Positions 31,245 to 42,281 are shown, numbered from the stretch's first letter. The stretch is 64,000 nucleotides of DNA from Sphaerulina vaccinii (GCA_022570795.1 JAKUDP010000012.1:620001-684000), one strand, 5' to 3'. Notes: a model not told the origin generated them from the letters alone. Translations and numbers: made by a program.

Positions 31245-31834
31245 ATGCGGATCAACCTCGCCCTTCCACTCGCAGCTTGCTTGGCTAGCGCAGCAGCATA
31301 CTCTGCCTTCTCAATCACATCGATGACGACGCATCAACCCGTCGGCAGCGGCAGCACAAACTTCTACTTCATCAACTTCTCGATTAATTCCACCAATTCA
31401 GGCTCAGCTTCCACAGCCTACTGCCAAACAAGCTGGGGTGACAACGGCTGGACACGTCTAGAACCCTATTCTATCAGCGTACCAACAGGCTCCCGGACCA
31501 ATCGCGAGTCTTCTCAAGGTGCCTACGATGGCGCGAGTGCATTTCAATTTCAGCTATATCCATACTTTTCGATAGGAAATTTCTCTGTGGGTGTCAAGCA
31601 GGACTTGGGAGGTGGGACGAGGTAAGTTATGGCGTGGACACGCATGTTGTATTCAGACGACTGACCATACTCGCCAGCATAAACGGCTTCAAGAAGATCA
31701 ACAATGGAACAAGTCAGTATACTTGCACCATCAATCCGAGGGAGTACTTTCCTACGCAGCACGCGTCGGGCGATTGTAGCATTCCAGGGGGTGCTCAGCC
31801 ATTCAAGATTGACATCTCCGGAGCTGCGGCGTGA
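31245..31834 (+). CDS. Small secreted protein, about 178 aa, effector-like
   Basis: Two exons (31245-31622 and 31678-31834) joined by an intron with donor GTAAGT and acceptor CGCCAG, phase preserved. The start carries a signal peptide, MRINLALPLAACLASAAAYS. The mature part is about 160 residues, Ser/Thr/Asn rich with several N-glycosylation sites (NFSINSTNS). Three Cys are visible after the signal peptide (AYCQ, YTCTIN, GDCSIP). The chain looks like a beta-sandwich (FQLYPYFSIGNFSVGVKQD). I do not recognise a family. Size, secretion and lack of catalytic motifs fit a candidate effector or cell-wall protein; expression data would be needed to say more. Confidence 0.7.
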
Positions 31835-32094
31835 CCGAGATTTTATGACAATGTGGAATGTGAGCTGCATGGCCCTGCAGGATGACGGCGAACAAGTCTG
31901 GAGGTTGACGTTGATATGAAATCTGAAAGCGAGGTGTGGCTGATTGTACATGAGAATGGTTCATATTGAGTCCAAATGTTCATGGTTCACATTTCTTCAT
32001 TAACCTTCCTAAGATAAGGCCACTATCTGCTGGTATCTTGCTCGTGCTCGACATCACTCAGTACCAGTACATCATCATTCATCTCTCGTCTAGT

Positions 32095-34140
32095 CTATGG
32101 CAAAGCCATGAACACCTTCAACAGCGCTGGGTAGTTAGGCGTACCAAGACCAGTAACAGGATCCCATCCTTGAGTGACAGCAAATCCCTGCGTGTTACAT
32201 CCTGGGTTGCTTCCAACAGTGATATCGTGGAAAGCACTTGGGTTGGCATAGAGAGTAGGGTTCACGAAACCCACTGTCTTCTTGCCGGCAGCCAAACGCT
32301 CCTCATTGATACGGTTCAGGATAGCAGCGAACACCGGTGCAGAGGCAGATGTACCTCCGATCAAGGTAGGAAGACCGTTGTTGATAATGACAACGTTGTC
32401 TCCGACGGCACTGATATCTGGATAGCCACGACCTCCCACGTTGTAGATACCGCCGTTGGTAACGGTCTCTGGTGGATTGTTCATGCCGCTGGTGTTGTAC
32501 GTCTTGTATGGTGGAGTATGGGCAGTGAGGTAGTTGTTGACTTGAGTCTTCTGGTAAGATGGTTGAGGGTAGATGTTGGAGAAGCCTCCGCCAGATGGGA
32601 AGCGAGTGACTGCAACTTCTTGGTCCTTCTTTGGGTCTCCGCCTGGTGGCAGATAGGTAGCGCCAGCAGCGGTGATGTATGGGCACGAAGCTGGGAAGTC
32701 TGGGTTGAAGACTTCGCCGGTACCAAGACAGCCATCAGAGTTACCGTCATCAGTGCTTCGTGCAGCAACTCCAGAGTCTCCGGAAGCGATGACCACAGAC
32801 ACACCTTGCATGCCGAGCTTCATGAACTCTGCACATTGGCGTTGTTGGTACTTGGTAGGAAGATCGTCCTCCTGCTCGCCATAACTAATCGAGATCACGT
32901 TCGTTGGCTTGTAGACACCACACTGCAGCTTGCCTTGGTAACCTGCGATGATTGGGTCTGGGTAGACTGGGTCGATGGGGTCGATGTAGCTGCAGTAGGA
33001 GCCGTCAATTGCGTCAAGGAAAGTGTTCAAGAAACCACCTCCACCTTCAAGACCGAGGGCGTAGAAGAGGTCGTCAGTCTGGAACAGTACACTGTTCTGT
33101 GGCCAGATGATTGGATAAGAGATCTCAAAATCGAGATCGGACTCTCCACCAGCATAAGGAGCAGGAGCGAAACCACCATCAACGCCCTCGAGCTTAGGAG
33201 CAGTGGTGAGAGGAATGTAGGGTGCGAAGGTAGCGAAGAACTCGATAAGATCCTCTGCTGCGTAGAAGTCGCCTTCTTCGAAAATACCGAGCTCATTGCC
33301 CTTGGTGGCCTTCGTGCCCTTGGTGATGTTGTAGAAAGTCATAATGCACTCTGGAGTGACATATTGATCGCACATCGACAGCTGGTTGGTGCCGTTCAAG
33401 CTGGCCAGAGGAACAGTAATTTCAGGTCCGAACACAGGAGTCGAGAAGTTCTGGTTCGAGGATGTACGGAAACCACGCTTCTCAAGCTCTCGCTTCCTGC
33501 CATTGAGGTGACGACCGTTCGATGCCTTGCCGCCAGCGAGCAGTTTCAGACCTGGGGTAACATAGTCGATGTGTTCCGAGAGGTGCTCTGGTACAAAGTA
33601 CTCCTCACAAGCAACGTGAGTGTTTCCGGTAGGCTCATGCTCGTAGTGGTAGTACTTGGTCTTGAGGAACTTCTCAGCTTCGTGCACCTTGGCATCGAGC
33701 TGAATCCATTGCTTGTTGACAGAGTGGGAGATGCGTTTGCTGTCGATTCCGGACTCGACCAGCCACGACTTGATAGCGTCTACAGCATGCTGTGGTGGCG
33801 CAAATAGATCGTGAATCTCTTCTGCGCTGTACCATTGTCCGTACCGGGGAGAGTCAGGGTGTGAGCTAGGAACCTGTTAGTCCTATAGCACGTACAAGAT
33901 CCGTGCTGTGGGATCGTCTTACATCTCTGCCATCAAATCGTCGCCAGCTCCAGAGTCCAGAAGTGGCTGCCTCAGCCCAAATCGCATTGGCAGGATAGCC
34001 TCAGGATGGACATCATCGAGTTGCTTCCATTTCTTCAAAGGCGATGTTCGCTTCTCGTGGCTCACGTAGTTGTGTGGCGTTGACAGACCAGCTGCCAAGG
34101 TGGCGAATGCCGCAAGAGATGCGACCAGAGTGGAATGCAT
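32095..34140 (-). CDS. Sedolisin (S53) secreted protease, complete
   Basis: A complete acid serine-carboxyl peptidase of 662 residues. Exons 33923-34140 and 32095-33865 are joined by a 57-nt intron (donor GTAAGA, branch CTAAC, acceptor CCTAG). Residues 1-19 are a signal peptide (MHSTLVASLAAFATLAAGL) and a pro-kumamolisin domain follows (SHPDSPRYGQWYS). Catalytic Glu and Asp are in GGESDLDFEI, a further Asp in LDAIDGSYC, and the nucleophile in IGGTSASAPVFA. The C-terminal calcium site is DITVGSNPGCN. All expected residues are present, so it should be active outside the cell after propeptide removal. It shares architecture with the truncated copy at the left edge. Confidence 0.94.
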
Positions 34141-34961
34141 TGTTGAGTTGCAAAGCTTTGATCCGTATCGCCAACATATATCTGCTGGGCAATCGACCAT
34201 CTTTATCTTCGTCGCTATGTTCGTTCGCACTGCTGGAACATGCCATGATACCGAGGACTTTCTTCTGCGCAAAAGGCTATGATCTGCCTTGTTACTGCAA
34301 GCCTCATATGGAATGTGTTGCGCTATCTTGACCAGCTTAACATCTATGATGTAGGGTCCACACATCCTCGGTGGGAAGACTTACGCTAGAGTAAATGGCC
34401 GAACCACACAGAGTCGATTAAGCTTGTTTAAGCTTCTCGAAGACTGGTGAAGCTATGCGCCACGAGGCGTTATGCCTGTTCGGGAAGGAGGGCAAGTGCA
34501 GGAGATTGCTTGCTTTGCAGGACACTCCGCAGTCATGATTGATCGCATGAGCTGATCGACACTGCAGTGGCTGCCTGCATCCGATACAGCTGCCATATAC
34601 GTCGATAGATTGCGACCTGTGGCGCGTTGCAGTCGTCGAGAAGGCCTTTCGTGCTGAGGAAATGGATGCAACGTCGTGACAACGTGGCGACGGATATCAG
34701 TCTCGTTCCATACGCTGAAGCTCGAGTATGGAGGCCTTCGCCGGACAGCGATATGGATTTCGCGACCTAAAGAGACCCAACGAGGTGTAGAGAGAAAAAT
34801 CCGTGATCTTGGCGTTTTCCGTTTTGTTGTCCACATCTCGGGAGGTCGAGATACTGCATAGCGCCACGCGATCAGTGGACTGCCGGTTCTTGATCATATG
34901 CCGTGAGCTGGGTATGTGTTTTCGATTGAGGCTTACGACCAAGCACATCAACTATCTCGCG
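34141..34961. other. Intergenic region
   Basis: Presumed promoter of the complete sedolisin and 3' flank of the MFS gene. A direct repeat TTAAGCTTGTTTAAGCTTCTC is at about 34418. No gene supported. Confidence 0.4.
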
Positions 34962-36608
34962 CTATGCCCTCTTCCGCCACAGATGAGTGTTTCTCTTCTC
35001 TCTCCTCAATGCCTTTGGCTTACCACCGATGAAGACGAAGCACAATATGCTAGTGACTAAGCACACCGCCGCCAAGATAGCATTCATATTGCCATACCCT
35101 ATAGCCTGCTTCAATTCGCCGGCAAGCTCAGGACCAACAGCTAGTCCAAAGCTGAAAACCATGTTGCTCATACCATAAAGCTGCGCATATGGTCCTTTCT
35201 CGCCAAAATAATCAGGATTGACCTCGTAATACTTCTGTACAATAGCGCCAGCTTCAACAATACTGGGCGCTCCAATTCCAGCAAGACCGATGCCGCAAAG
35301 TCCCAGGAGAACGCAGTAGATGATAATCTGATCCATGCCACCTTCGTGCGGGATTCGAAGGCAGACCAGGACTGGCACAAGGAACGCGTAGGCAATGACA
35401 GCGACAGGCTTTGTACCATAACGATCGACACACCAGCCAAATATCGGCCCAAGGATGAAATCGAAGACTCCTAGCGGGATGAAGAGAAGACCAGATCGCA
35501 GAGAGCTGAAGCCGAAAAGCTGTTTGGCAACAGTTGGGATCGTACTGTCGAAGGACCCAAGCAGAACTGCTTGTATCATGGCCACCAGAAGGGCGGTCAG
35601 GAGCATTGGATCCGTGAGACATGGTATTATAGGGACCCATTGAACAAGAGCAGAGTACTCTTCACGCGGCTTGAGCTTGTAGTAAGCATCCTCGGGGTGC
35701 TTGCCGCCCAGAAGGGGCATCTCTTCACCATTCTCGTGAGTATCGGCTTGTGCTTCGGTGTCCTGATTGTCCCCGCTAGTGTCGTTCTCACCACGGGCTG
35801 TGTTGAGGTCGCTGACAGTGCTCGGATCGTCTGCGTAGTACTTGTTCGCGACTTTCTTCTCAATTACGAGAAGCCGCATTATGAAGTCGACTGCCAGAAT
35901 CGACGCACCTAGTGCAAAGACGCCTGCTATGCCAGTCTTCTCGTAGAGTACGCCACCCAATATCGGTGCTGCAAGATTTCCAACTGCAATAAAGCTGAAG
36001 ATCGAGCCAATTGTTTTGCCCAAGTTTTCAGGCCCAACAGTCTCTAAGCACAGAGCCAACCCTATCGTCCACACGAATGCTGCACTGATACCTTGCAGGA
36101 TCCTCGCGAGTGCCAGAACAGGTACCGTAGTTCCCAGAAATAGGAGCACAGTCGATGCCAAAAGTGCCAATAGACCAAAGAGAAAGGGTGCTTGTCGCGT
36201 TGCGACCTTGTCAGCCAAGATGCCAGCTACTGGCGAGAACACAACACTCGCAGCTGCATAAGCTGCCAGCAGTGCCGATGTCAGACTCTGGACTTGTTCT
36301 TCGGGCACACCAACCCGATCTTGTAGCATGAATGGTAGAACTGGCACGATGAGTCCGTAGAGGAACAGGTCCGTAAACAGTCCTATTGCAACTGTGGCCA
36401 CGATGAAGAAGGTGTTCGATCGCCATTTCAGTCCAGCAGGCTCCACGTCGTAGTTCTGATAGCCTGGGATTTGCAGTGTATTGAGCACTTTCGCTAGGCT
36501 AGATGGTTTGCCCGCCATATCATGTTCTCCTGGAGGTTTCGGCGGCTCTGGGCGAGTGTAGTATGAGACTCGCGTGTACCAGCCGTGCGGAAGAGCCTGA
36601 TCTGACAT
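34962..36608 (-). CDS. MFS transporter, DHA1-type (drug:H+ antiporter / vesicular amine-like)
   Basis: An intronless 548-residue membrane transporter. After a 65-residue cytosolic N-terminus come about 12 hydrophobic helices. Loop 2-3 has the MFS motif A variant GILADKVATRQAP, TM4 has ALARILQGISAAF and TM5 begins the motif C-like region (IAVGNLAAPILGGVLYEKTG). A hydrophilic central loop (residues about 260-320, ENDTSGDNQDTEAQ) separates the halves; the second half carries FGWCVDRYGTKP. The pattern resembles fungal DHA1 transporters related to vesicular monoamine carriers. It probably exports small organic compounds; substrate is unknown. No biosynthetic genes flank it, so a role in general efflux is as likely as any cluster role. 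Confidence 0.85.
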   Translation of the reverse strand: MSDQALPHGWYTRVSYYTRPEPPKPPGEHDMAGKPSSLAKVLNTLQIPGYQNYDVEPAGLKWRSNTFFIVATVAIGLFTDLFLYGLIVPVLPFMLQDRVGVPEEQVQSLTSALLAAYAAASVVFSPVAGILADKVATRQAPFLFGLLALLASTVLLFLGTTVPVLALARILQGISAAFVWTIGLALCLETVGPENLGKTIGSIFSFIAVGNLAAPILGGVLYEKTGIAGVFALGASILAVDFIMRLLVIEKKVANKYYADDPSTVSDLNTARGENDTSGDNQDTEAQADTHENGEEMPLLGGKHPEDAYYKLKPREEYSALVQWVPIIPCLTDPMLLTALLVAMIQAVLLGSFDSTIPTVAKQLFGFSSLRSGLLFIPLGVFDFILGPIFGWCVDRYGTKPVAVIAYAFLVPVLVCLRIPHEGGMDQIIIYCVLLGLCGIGLAGIGAPSIVEAGAIVQKYYEVNPDYFGEKGPYAQLYGMSNMVFSFGLAVGPELAGELKQAIGYGNMNAILAAVCLVTSILCFVFIGGKPKALRREKRNTHLWRKRA

Positions 36609-37023
36609 GAAGATCTATAAGTGAGCGTGTAAGATGAGCATGATTTGAGTGATTCAAAGAAAGGGAGATGCTGATATTCAGACATCACGTCACCATCTGC
36701 AGGAACGACTGCTTGAACTCTGTTTTGGCTTTTTTGGCAGATGCGAACGCGTGTTTGTTTGTCTGCCATCGAACGCGCCCATCTCTCGGTCGGGGAAGGT
36801 GTGGGCTGACGCCAGCGAGATCATAAGCAACTTATCGCGACGAGAGTAACGTAGATTGAAGAAGAGAAGATGTCTCTCGAAACAAGTTCGTAGATCTTCT
36901 TCAGTGCCAAGAGTCAGCGAGTCAGGTTGTCTTTGACCTCAACTCGACTTCCTCCCCTTCTGGATCACCAACACCTTTGCAAGCTTCTGAATCAGCTTCA
37001 TCAACGTCAAATAATCTGTCAAA
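36609..37023. promoter_or_regulatory. Divergent promoter region
   Basis: Between the minus-strand MFS gene and the plus-strand RRM gene; should carry both promoters. Nothing else seen. Confidence 0.4.
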
Positions 37024-37862
37024 ATGGCAGACACCACAATAGCACCCAACGCAACGTTCGTACATTGCACATCGTACGAACTGCGCAGTGCGTGAGTAGG
37101 CACTAACCGCCAGTGTAGGATCTATATCCGCAACCTGGACGAGAAGATTAAGATCCCGGCCCTCATCGAAGCGCTCAAGACCATGTTTGGCGAAGTGGGC
37201 ACCGTCGTAGACGTGATCGCGAAAAAGAGCATCAAGCGCAAGGGACAGGCGTTCGTGGTGTTCGAGAGCACAGAGGAGGCAGAAATGGCGCTGGACACGC
37301 TACAGGGCTTCGACTTCCTGGGTCGACCGCTCGAGCTTGCCTATGCGAAGGCACGCAGCGACGCGACTGTCCAGAAAGATGACGGCGCAGAGGCTCTCGA
37401 GGAGCACAAGAAGCAGCGTCTTGCGGAGAAAGGTGAGCTCAGGTGGACATGGGAAGAGCGAAGAGCACATATACTGATCGTGATCGTACAGAGCGCAAGC
37501 AAGCCCTCGAAGCGCAGGAAGCTGCTGCGAAATCTGCAAAACGCGCCGCCGAGCCCTCCTCTCTCGCCGAACGTCCAGCCAAGAGCTCAAAGCCTTCTGG
37601 TGGTGCCATGGTGGACGAGTACAATGCGCCCAACAAGACCCTTCTCCTGCGCGATCTGCCCGACGATTACACGAAAGAGGCTGTCACAGCCGTCTTCCAG
37701 CGCTTTCCTGGTTTCAAGGAGGTGCGCATGGTGCCTGGGCGCGCTGGAATCGCCTTTGCGGAGTACAATGATGAGAGTGAGTCTGCTGTGGCGAGGGAGG
37801 CTATGAATGGTAGGACACTGGGCGAGAAGACTATCAGGGTCACGTTCCAGAGGTCTGGGTAG
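37024..37862 (+). CDS. U1A/U2B''-like snRNP protein with two RRMs
   Basis: Spliceosomal RNA-binding protein of the U1A/U2B'' (SNF) family. Three exons, 37024-37055, 37119-37432 and 37492-37862, joined by introns with donors GTTCGT and GTGAGC, a CACTAACC branch in the first, and preserved frame. RRM1 starts NATIYIRNLDEKIKIPALIE (RNP2) and has KGQAFVVFES (RNP1), the family hallmark. A Lys/Glu/Ala-rich linker (KQALEAQEAAAKSAKRA) joins it to RRM2, with TLLLRDLPDDYT and GIAFAEYND. Total about 238 residues, normal for the family. It should bind a stem-loop of U1 and/or U2 snRNA in the nucleus; ascomycetes often have one gene for both roles. Confidence 0.9.
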
Positions 37863-38453
37863 ATTCAAGTGCTGTTATGGCGTGGACTGGCAAGGCCATA
37901 GTCAGTACAGAAGGATTAGCGTTCCCACCATAGTAAGTGCAATATCAGATTGCGTCTTCTCATTGCTTGTACAATGGTCAGGTGCATGTGAAGCTCACCA
38001 AGGGATCGAAAGTAAAGCGAGAGTGAGGCAGATTGAAGTGAGATCAAGTGCGCTGCTGAATGGCAGCTTCGGGCGGTGAACAACCTCTGTTCAAATTCAA
38101 GCTTTTGCTTTGCACGACTCTCTCATCAACAATTACAACACAAGCCATCAGGACTCCTCCTCGCCGGTCGACGCGCACAAACTCCTGCTCAAATTCCAGC
38201 GTCCGCTTACCACCACTCGACTCCCACTTCCGCGGCTACCATCATCACAACTCATACGGCAGCTCGCACAAATAGCGCATTGACTAGCCTCTCTTCGTCC
38301 GAGGCGACCGCTGTGCCAACTCGAGGCACCAAATTGTGCTATTGGCATTGCACCCCTATTGCGAAGAAGCGCCAGAAACGTCACCGCTCTCCACTCGAGA
38401 ATATCAACTGCGTCACTGAGAAGCAGGTGTGGGTAGCCTGAGAATTACAAAAC
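37863..38453. other. Intergenic region
   Basis: Contains the leader of the BTB gene. Short frames rich in Ser/Thr/His appear by chance. No gene supported. Confidence 0.4.
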
Positions 38454-39182
38454 ATGGCGGAGAAAGGCAAGAAAACACTGGACGAGAGTCTCCAGGCATT
38501 CAATCTAGACACGATGATCACACTCAAAGTTGGCACTGGACCGGAGGTAGTCACATATCAAGTTCAGCAGGGCATCCTAGAAGCGACTTCGGACTTCTTT
38601 CGCAAAGCGCTTCAGGATGACAGGTTCAAGGAAGGCCATACCAAGTTTATTGAGCTCGAGGATGACGATGTTGTGGCCTGGAAGAATCTACTCTACTGGA
38701 TGCTGTACTGCAGACTTCCCCAAGCTCCGGATGAGGACCAAGACCGAGCTGATTTCAAGAAGATAGCCAAGTGCTGGATTTTGGGAGACAAGTACAATAT
38801 TACTCGTTTTCAGGATGACGCCATGATTCGTATGCTCCATTATGCGAACACAGACAAGTTTCATCTGAAACCGGAGACCTATAAGGAGCTTCTGGCGGCC
38901 ACACCATCCGATTCCACCCTCATGAGACTTCTCGCGGAAGAGGTCGTGTGGGAGGTACAGCGGGACAAGATAGAGAGTGTCGAATTCAATGTACTTGATG
39001 GAACGAGAGGCTTTTGGCCGGCTTTTCTTCTGGCATGGGGTATTCTCAAGGACAATAACGAGTACACCTTGAACCGTATGATGGGTGTCGAAGAATCTGA
39101 TCGCGGACCTGCACACTGGAGGGAGTACATGGTGGGAGATCTGCCAAAGATGATGAATGTATTTGATGATCGTGGTGGCTAG
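38454..39182 (+). CDS. BTB/POZ domain protein, 242 aa
   Basis: A single exon of 242 residues. Residues about 18-125 form a BTB/POZ fold: DTMITLKVGTGPEVVTYQVQ, then FFRKALQDDRFKEGHTKFIELEDDD and WKNLLYWMLYCRLP, followed by the helical KCWILGDKYNITRFQDDAM. This arrangement is common in expanded fungal BTB families. BTB domains mediate dimerisation and can link substrates to cullin-3 ligases; no Kelch, MATH or zinc-finger partner domain is present, so the function is unknown. The C-terminal half is helical without a known motif. The ATG at 38454 is the only sensible start. Confidence 0.8.
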   Translation: MAEKGKKTLDESLQAFNLDTMITLKVGTGPEVVTYQVQQGILEATSDFFRKALQDDRFKEGHTKFIELEDDDVVAWKNLLYWMLYCRLPQAPDEDQDRADFKKIAKCWILGDKYNITRFQDDAMIRMLHYANTDKFHLKPETYKELLAATPSDSTLMRLLAEEVVWEVQRDKIESVEFNVLDGTRGFWPAFLLAWGILKDNNEYTLNRMMGVEESDRGPAHWREYMVGDLPKMMNVFDDRGG

Positions 39183-39909
39183 TAGCCATGCCGAGCACCA
39201 ACTTTCAAGATCAAGCAGGTCTGAAGCCAGTCAAGCTGTTCGAGACCACAGCAGACTGAGGATGATTACGACATGACGAGAGCCTTCGAGAATTAGGTTG
39301 CAGAATGAGTATAAACCGCAGGAAGTCCAAGGCTATGTCCTCAGGAGTGCAGTGGAGACTAAGCCCAGGTAAGCTATGAAAACAAATGTTTTCGGCTTGA
39401 GCAGACGATGGAGTCGGGATGAGAGTGGAAAGGCTTGCGACTATACGTACAAGCATATAGCTCGTACAAGAAGAAATTGACTGTCATTACCATAAGTCTG
39501 CGTGAAGGCTGCTATAGCAACTGGAAGCGCAACGGACCTTCTCGCTATAGAAGCTTTCGAAAATCACTAACAGTTGCGATCGATAGAGGAGCACTCCACG
39601 TTTCCCAGAGTCTTGTGATACACGTCAGAAAGTGACTTCTCTTCATTCACCAACCCGCGCCACCCATTTCCCTTAGGCGGTTGCTCCACTCCAGTGGCGA
39701 TGTAACATTCACTCCCTGTTGCCATCGATACCGATTCACCTGTTCACTTGATCCTGTCTGCCTATCCTTTACAGCCTTCCCACTTTCCTCAACGACCGCC
39801 ACAAGTCTCTTCGTACATTACCGACGCATACGCAGGACCAGCAAAGTAAGTATCCCGTCCGGAAAAGACTCGACTTCATACTGATCATTGAACAGAAAGC
39901 TTCTTCAAC
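39183..39909. other. Intergenic region and 5' leader
   Basis: The part before 39910 probably includes a leader intron: donor GTAAGT at about 39848 and acceptor GAACAG at about 39896. No other gene supported. Confidence 0.4.
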
Positions 39910-40575
39910 ATGGCTTCGACCGCGAGTGCACTCCCCGCTCAGCCGGCTTCCACGCTCACCTATCAAGCTTGCCACCAAGTTCTCGACACGGCCGAGCTGC
40001 TTGAGATGATTCTTCTCGAGATTCATAGTGCAGAAGACTTGTTCCCGAAGTGTACCGCAGGAGATACAGAGCAGCCCAACGAGAGATTCGGGGCCGCAGA
40101 GACTACCAAGCGAATTCAAGCTTGCTCGAACATGAGAACACTCCTACTCAGCCAGCGAGTCAATCGTATGTTCAGAGGGACCATCAAGGGCTCAGAAAAA
40201 CTGCAGCAAGCTCTCTGGCTGAAGAGCTGGCCTGGCCGACAAGAAGTCGGATCAGTCGACTTCGAACCCAAGGAGCACCAACTGAAGCTCAATCCCTTGT
40301 TCGTTAATGCAGACCCAAGGTTCTTCGGCGTCCTACTTAACCGTCAGGATGGTAATACGCTCTATGTCGAGGTTGCCAACGATGCGCCGTGGTATGGTAA
40401 GAAGCGGCTGAAGCGCATATACAAGACGGCTAGCTGGCGCGATATGCTCTACGCACAGACCTCTGTGCTGGTGGACTTCCAGGTCGTTGTCTCCAGTCAG
40501 GACTTCGAGGCTCGCGGCGGAGATGTCGTCACCTGGGGTCACGATGCTGGTACTGCGCGAGAACTGATCGAGTGA
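39910..40575 (+). CDS. F-box-like protein, 221 aa
   Basis: A single exon of 221 residues. After a short disordered start, residues about 24-75 read VLDTAELLEMILLEIHSAEDLF and later LLLSQRVNRMFRGTIKGS. That is the usual dothideomycete F-box-like pattern: a helix with LLExIL, a gap, then QRVNRxF. The remainder (LWLKSWPGRQEVG, MLYAQTSVLVDFQVVVSS) also matches this large family of unknown-role proteins. An insertion of about 25 residues splits the two F-box helices. A role as a substrate receptor of an SCF ubiquitin ligase is possible but unproven. Confidence 0.7.
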   Translation: MASTASALPAQPASTLTYQACHQVLDTAELLEMILLEIHSAEDLFPKCTAGDTEQPNERFGAAETTKRIQACSNMRTLLLSQRVNRMFRGTIKGSEKLQQALWLKSWPGRQEVGSVDFEPKEHQLKLNPLFVNADPRFFGVLLNRQDGNTLYVEVANDAPWYGKKRLKRIYKTASWRDMLYAQTSVLVDFQVVVSSQDFEARGGDVVTWGHDAGTARELIE

Positions 40576-40882
40576 GCAGAGGAGCAGTACAGGGACGACA
40601 ACGTCGATCGATTCATAGAGGAGTATGAAGCCGAGGATGGCGGGTTAGCTGCCCCTCGTGCGTGATGGAACACTCTGAAATGAACCCTGCCAACTCTGTG
40701 ACGACCCGCAAGCGAGGGAGAGTGCAAGCCTGCAGAATGCTTCCTTTTCCTGCTGAGAGCGGCTAGGGCCTGGTAGTTGAATAGGAAGATGAACTGATAT
40801 AGCCACCAGGCCCAGAGCAATCGAGACAGTATGCCCACACTGTCCCGTAGGAACATCCGAGATATTTGCTTTGAGTATCCCT
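40576..40882. other. Convergent 3' region
   Basis: Shared 3' flank of the F-box-like gene and the WD40 gene. Nothing supported. Confidence 0.4.
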
Positions 40883-42142
40883 TCATACAGTCCATATCTT
40901 AAGACTGTTGTCATGCTTAAGTGCAGCATTACTTGGCTCCTCATCGCCCTCATAGTCCACAGCACTATCGACACGTCTCCCAGACGCAGTAGCAAGTATA
41001 GATCCAGAGGGGTGCCAGACCGCACTCGGGACCGGCGTCTCTGACAGCTCCATCGTCGCGTTAGGCAGCTGATCACCCTCTTCCTCTCCAGGATTAGACC
41101 ACATACGCACCACACCATCCGTGCCACCTCCCCAGACTTCATACCCAGCCGCTGTAGGCACAACATCAATGTTCATAACTTGTGGCGTTGCAGCATATCT
41201 CCCAGTCAGGTCCGCGACTTTCTGCTGTGTATTTCGAATGTCGTAGACCTGGATGACGTTGCTCTGCCTCTCAGCAATGAGCAGATATCTTCCATCTGGA
41301 CTCCATTTCAAATCTGAAACGCTTGTGCCCAGTCCTGCTTCCAGTTCGAAAGAAGAAATCCAGGACCCTAGTCCTTCGTGGTCGTACATTGCGATCTCGC
41401 GCTCATTCGTGCCGAGCGCGAGAACGCCATCAGTGCTTATGCTCAGCGCAGAGACATGTCCTTTGCGTTGTAAAGTTTTCAGACCACCTATGGCTTTTCG
41501 TCCGGGTCTCAGCTTGTGAAAGATAGTTGGACCTTGACCAGCTTGTGAGCAGTCGAATGCCGCAAGCAAATTGTCACTGCCCACGAGAAAATGTGTACCG
41601 TCACGTGTCCATGCTAGACTTCGTGGCGGTTGATGCTCTTCTGTAGTAGCATGAATCAAAGGGTAGCTCGCTTGTACCAGGCTGTAGTCGAGAGCATTCC
41701 GCAATGTTACTGGTACATTTGCACTGCCAGTGAGTACGAATGTTGTTGTTGGGTCTTGTAGATTGAAGCCTGGATAGATGGCATAGCTTTGGGTATTGCT
41801 GATACCTTGCCAGGTGGCGTATGAGTTCAACGATTTCGGGTCATCGCTCTCTTCCAGCAGATCTGGAGGCAGCACGAAGGTCCGCAGGCAATTGTCTTCA
41901 TTGTGCGTTATGATGGATGTGCCATCTGGTGTAAACAAGGCTTTTCGGAAGATGTTGGATTTTTTCCCAAACAAGCTCTCATCTTTCAGCTGAGACGCTT
42001 TTGATAATGTGATCGGCTTGTTGAAGGCTTCGCCCGTCGTGGCAATACATTTGGGATGTAGGTCTGGTGATGGAGAAGACATGTCGTTGTCGCCGAGACG
42101 GAAGAGAGCCTCTCGGTTAAAGTTGTTAGCGGCAGGGATCAT
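40883..42142 (-). CDS. WD40 protein, WRAP53/TCAB1-Swt21 family
   Basis: An intronless frame of 419 residues. It has the seven-blade WD40 layout of the WRAP53 (TCAB1) family, whose yeast member is Swt21. Recognisable blades are RKALFTPDGTSIITHNEDNCLRTF, SLAWTRDGTHFLVGSDN, SALSISTDGVLALGTNE, DLKWSPDGRYLLIAERQ and VWHPSGSILATASGRR, ending LKHDNSLKIWTV. The combination of the first blade with LRTFVLPPDLL and the sentence-like RPGRKAIGGLKT region is characteristic. In metazoans the protein guides small Cajal-body RNAs and telomerase; Swt21 is linked to pre-mRNA splicing. Nuclear location expected. Family call confident, exact role in this fungus not known. Confidence 0.82.
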   Translation of the reverse strand: MIPAANNFNREALFRLGDNDMSSPSPDLHPKCIATTGEAFNKPITLSKASQLKDESLFGKKSNIFRKALFTPDGTSIITHNEDNCLRTFVLPPDLLEESDDPKSLNSYATWQGISNTQSYAIYPGFNLQDPTTTFVLTGSANVPVTLRNALDYSLVQASYPLIHATTEEHQPPRSLAWTRDGTHFLVGSDNLLAAFDCSQAGQGPTIFHKLRPGRKAIGGLKTLQRKGHVSALSISTDGVLALGTNEREIAMYDHEGLGSWISSFELEAGLGTSVSDLKWSPDGRYLLIAERQSNVIQVYDIRNTQQKVADLTGRYAATPQVMNIDVVPTAAGYEVWGGGTDGVVRMWSNPGEEEGDQLPNATMELSETPVPSAVWHPSGSILATASGRRVDSAVDYEGDEEPSNAALKHDNSLKIWTV

Positions 42143-42281
42143 CTCCTTCGATCTTGAGCTTCTAGAATTCTAAATACATCTCTGTTCTCTTCACTCCATT
42201 ACACCCACCATCGCACTTGCCAGACACCCCCGAAACCACCTCCATCGATCTCATCTGCTTCGGCGTTAATACATTATCAAA

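Noticed and set aside
31966..33807. Plus-strand 613-residue open frame
   Set aside because: It lies entirely opposite the sedolisin gene, whose catalytic motifs are intact on the minus strand.
34366..34440. Minus-strand GTAAGT followed by CTTCC/GGATG stem, resembling the small RNA family hairpin
   Set aside because: No box A at the right distance, no pairing ends and no GGCGATTG-TTTT end; probably chance.
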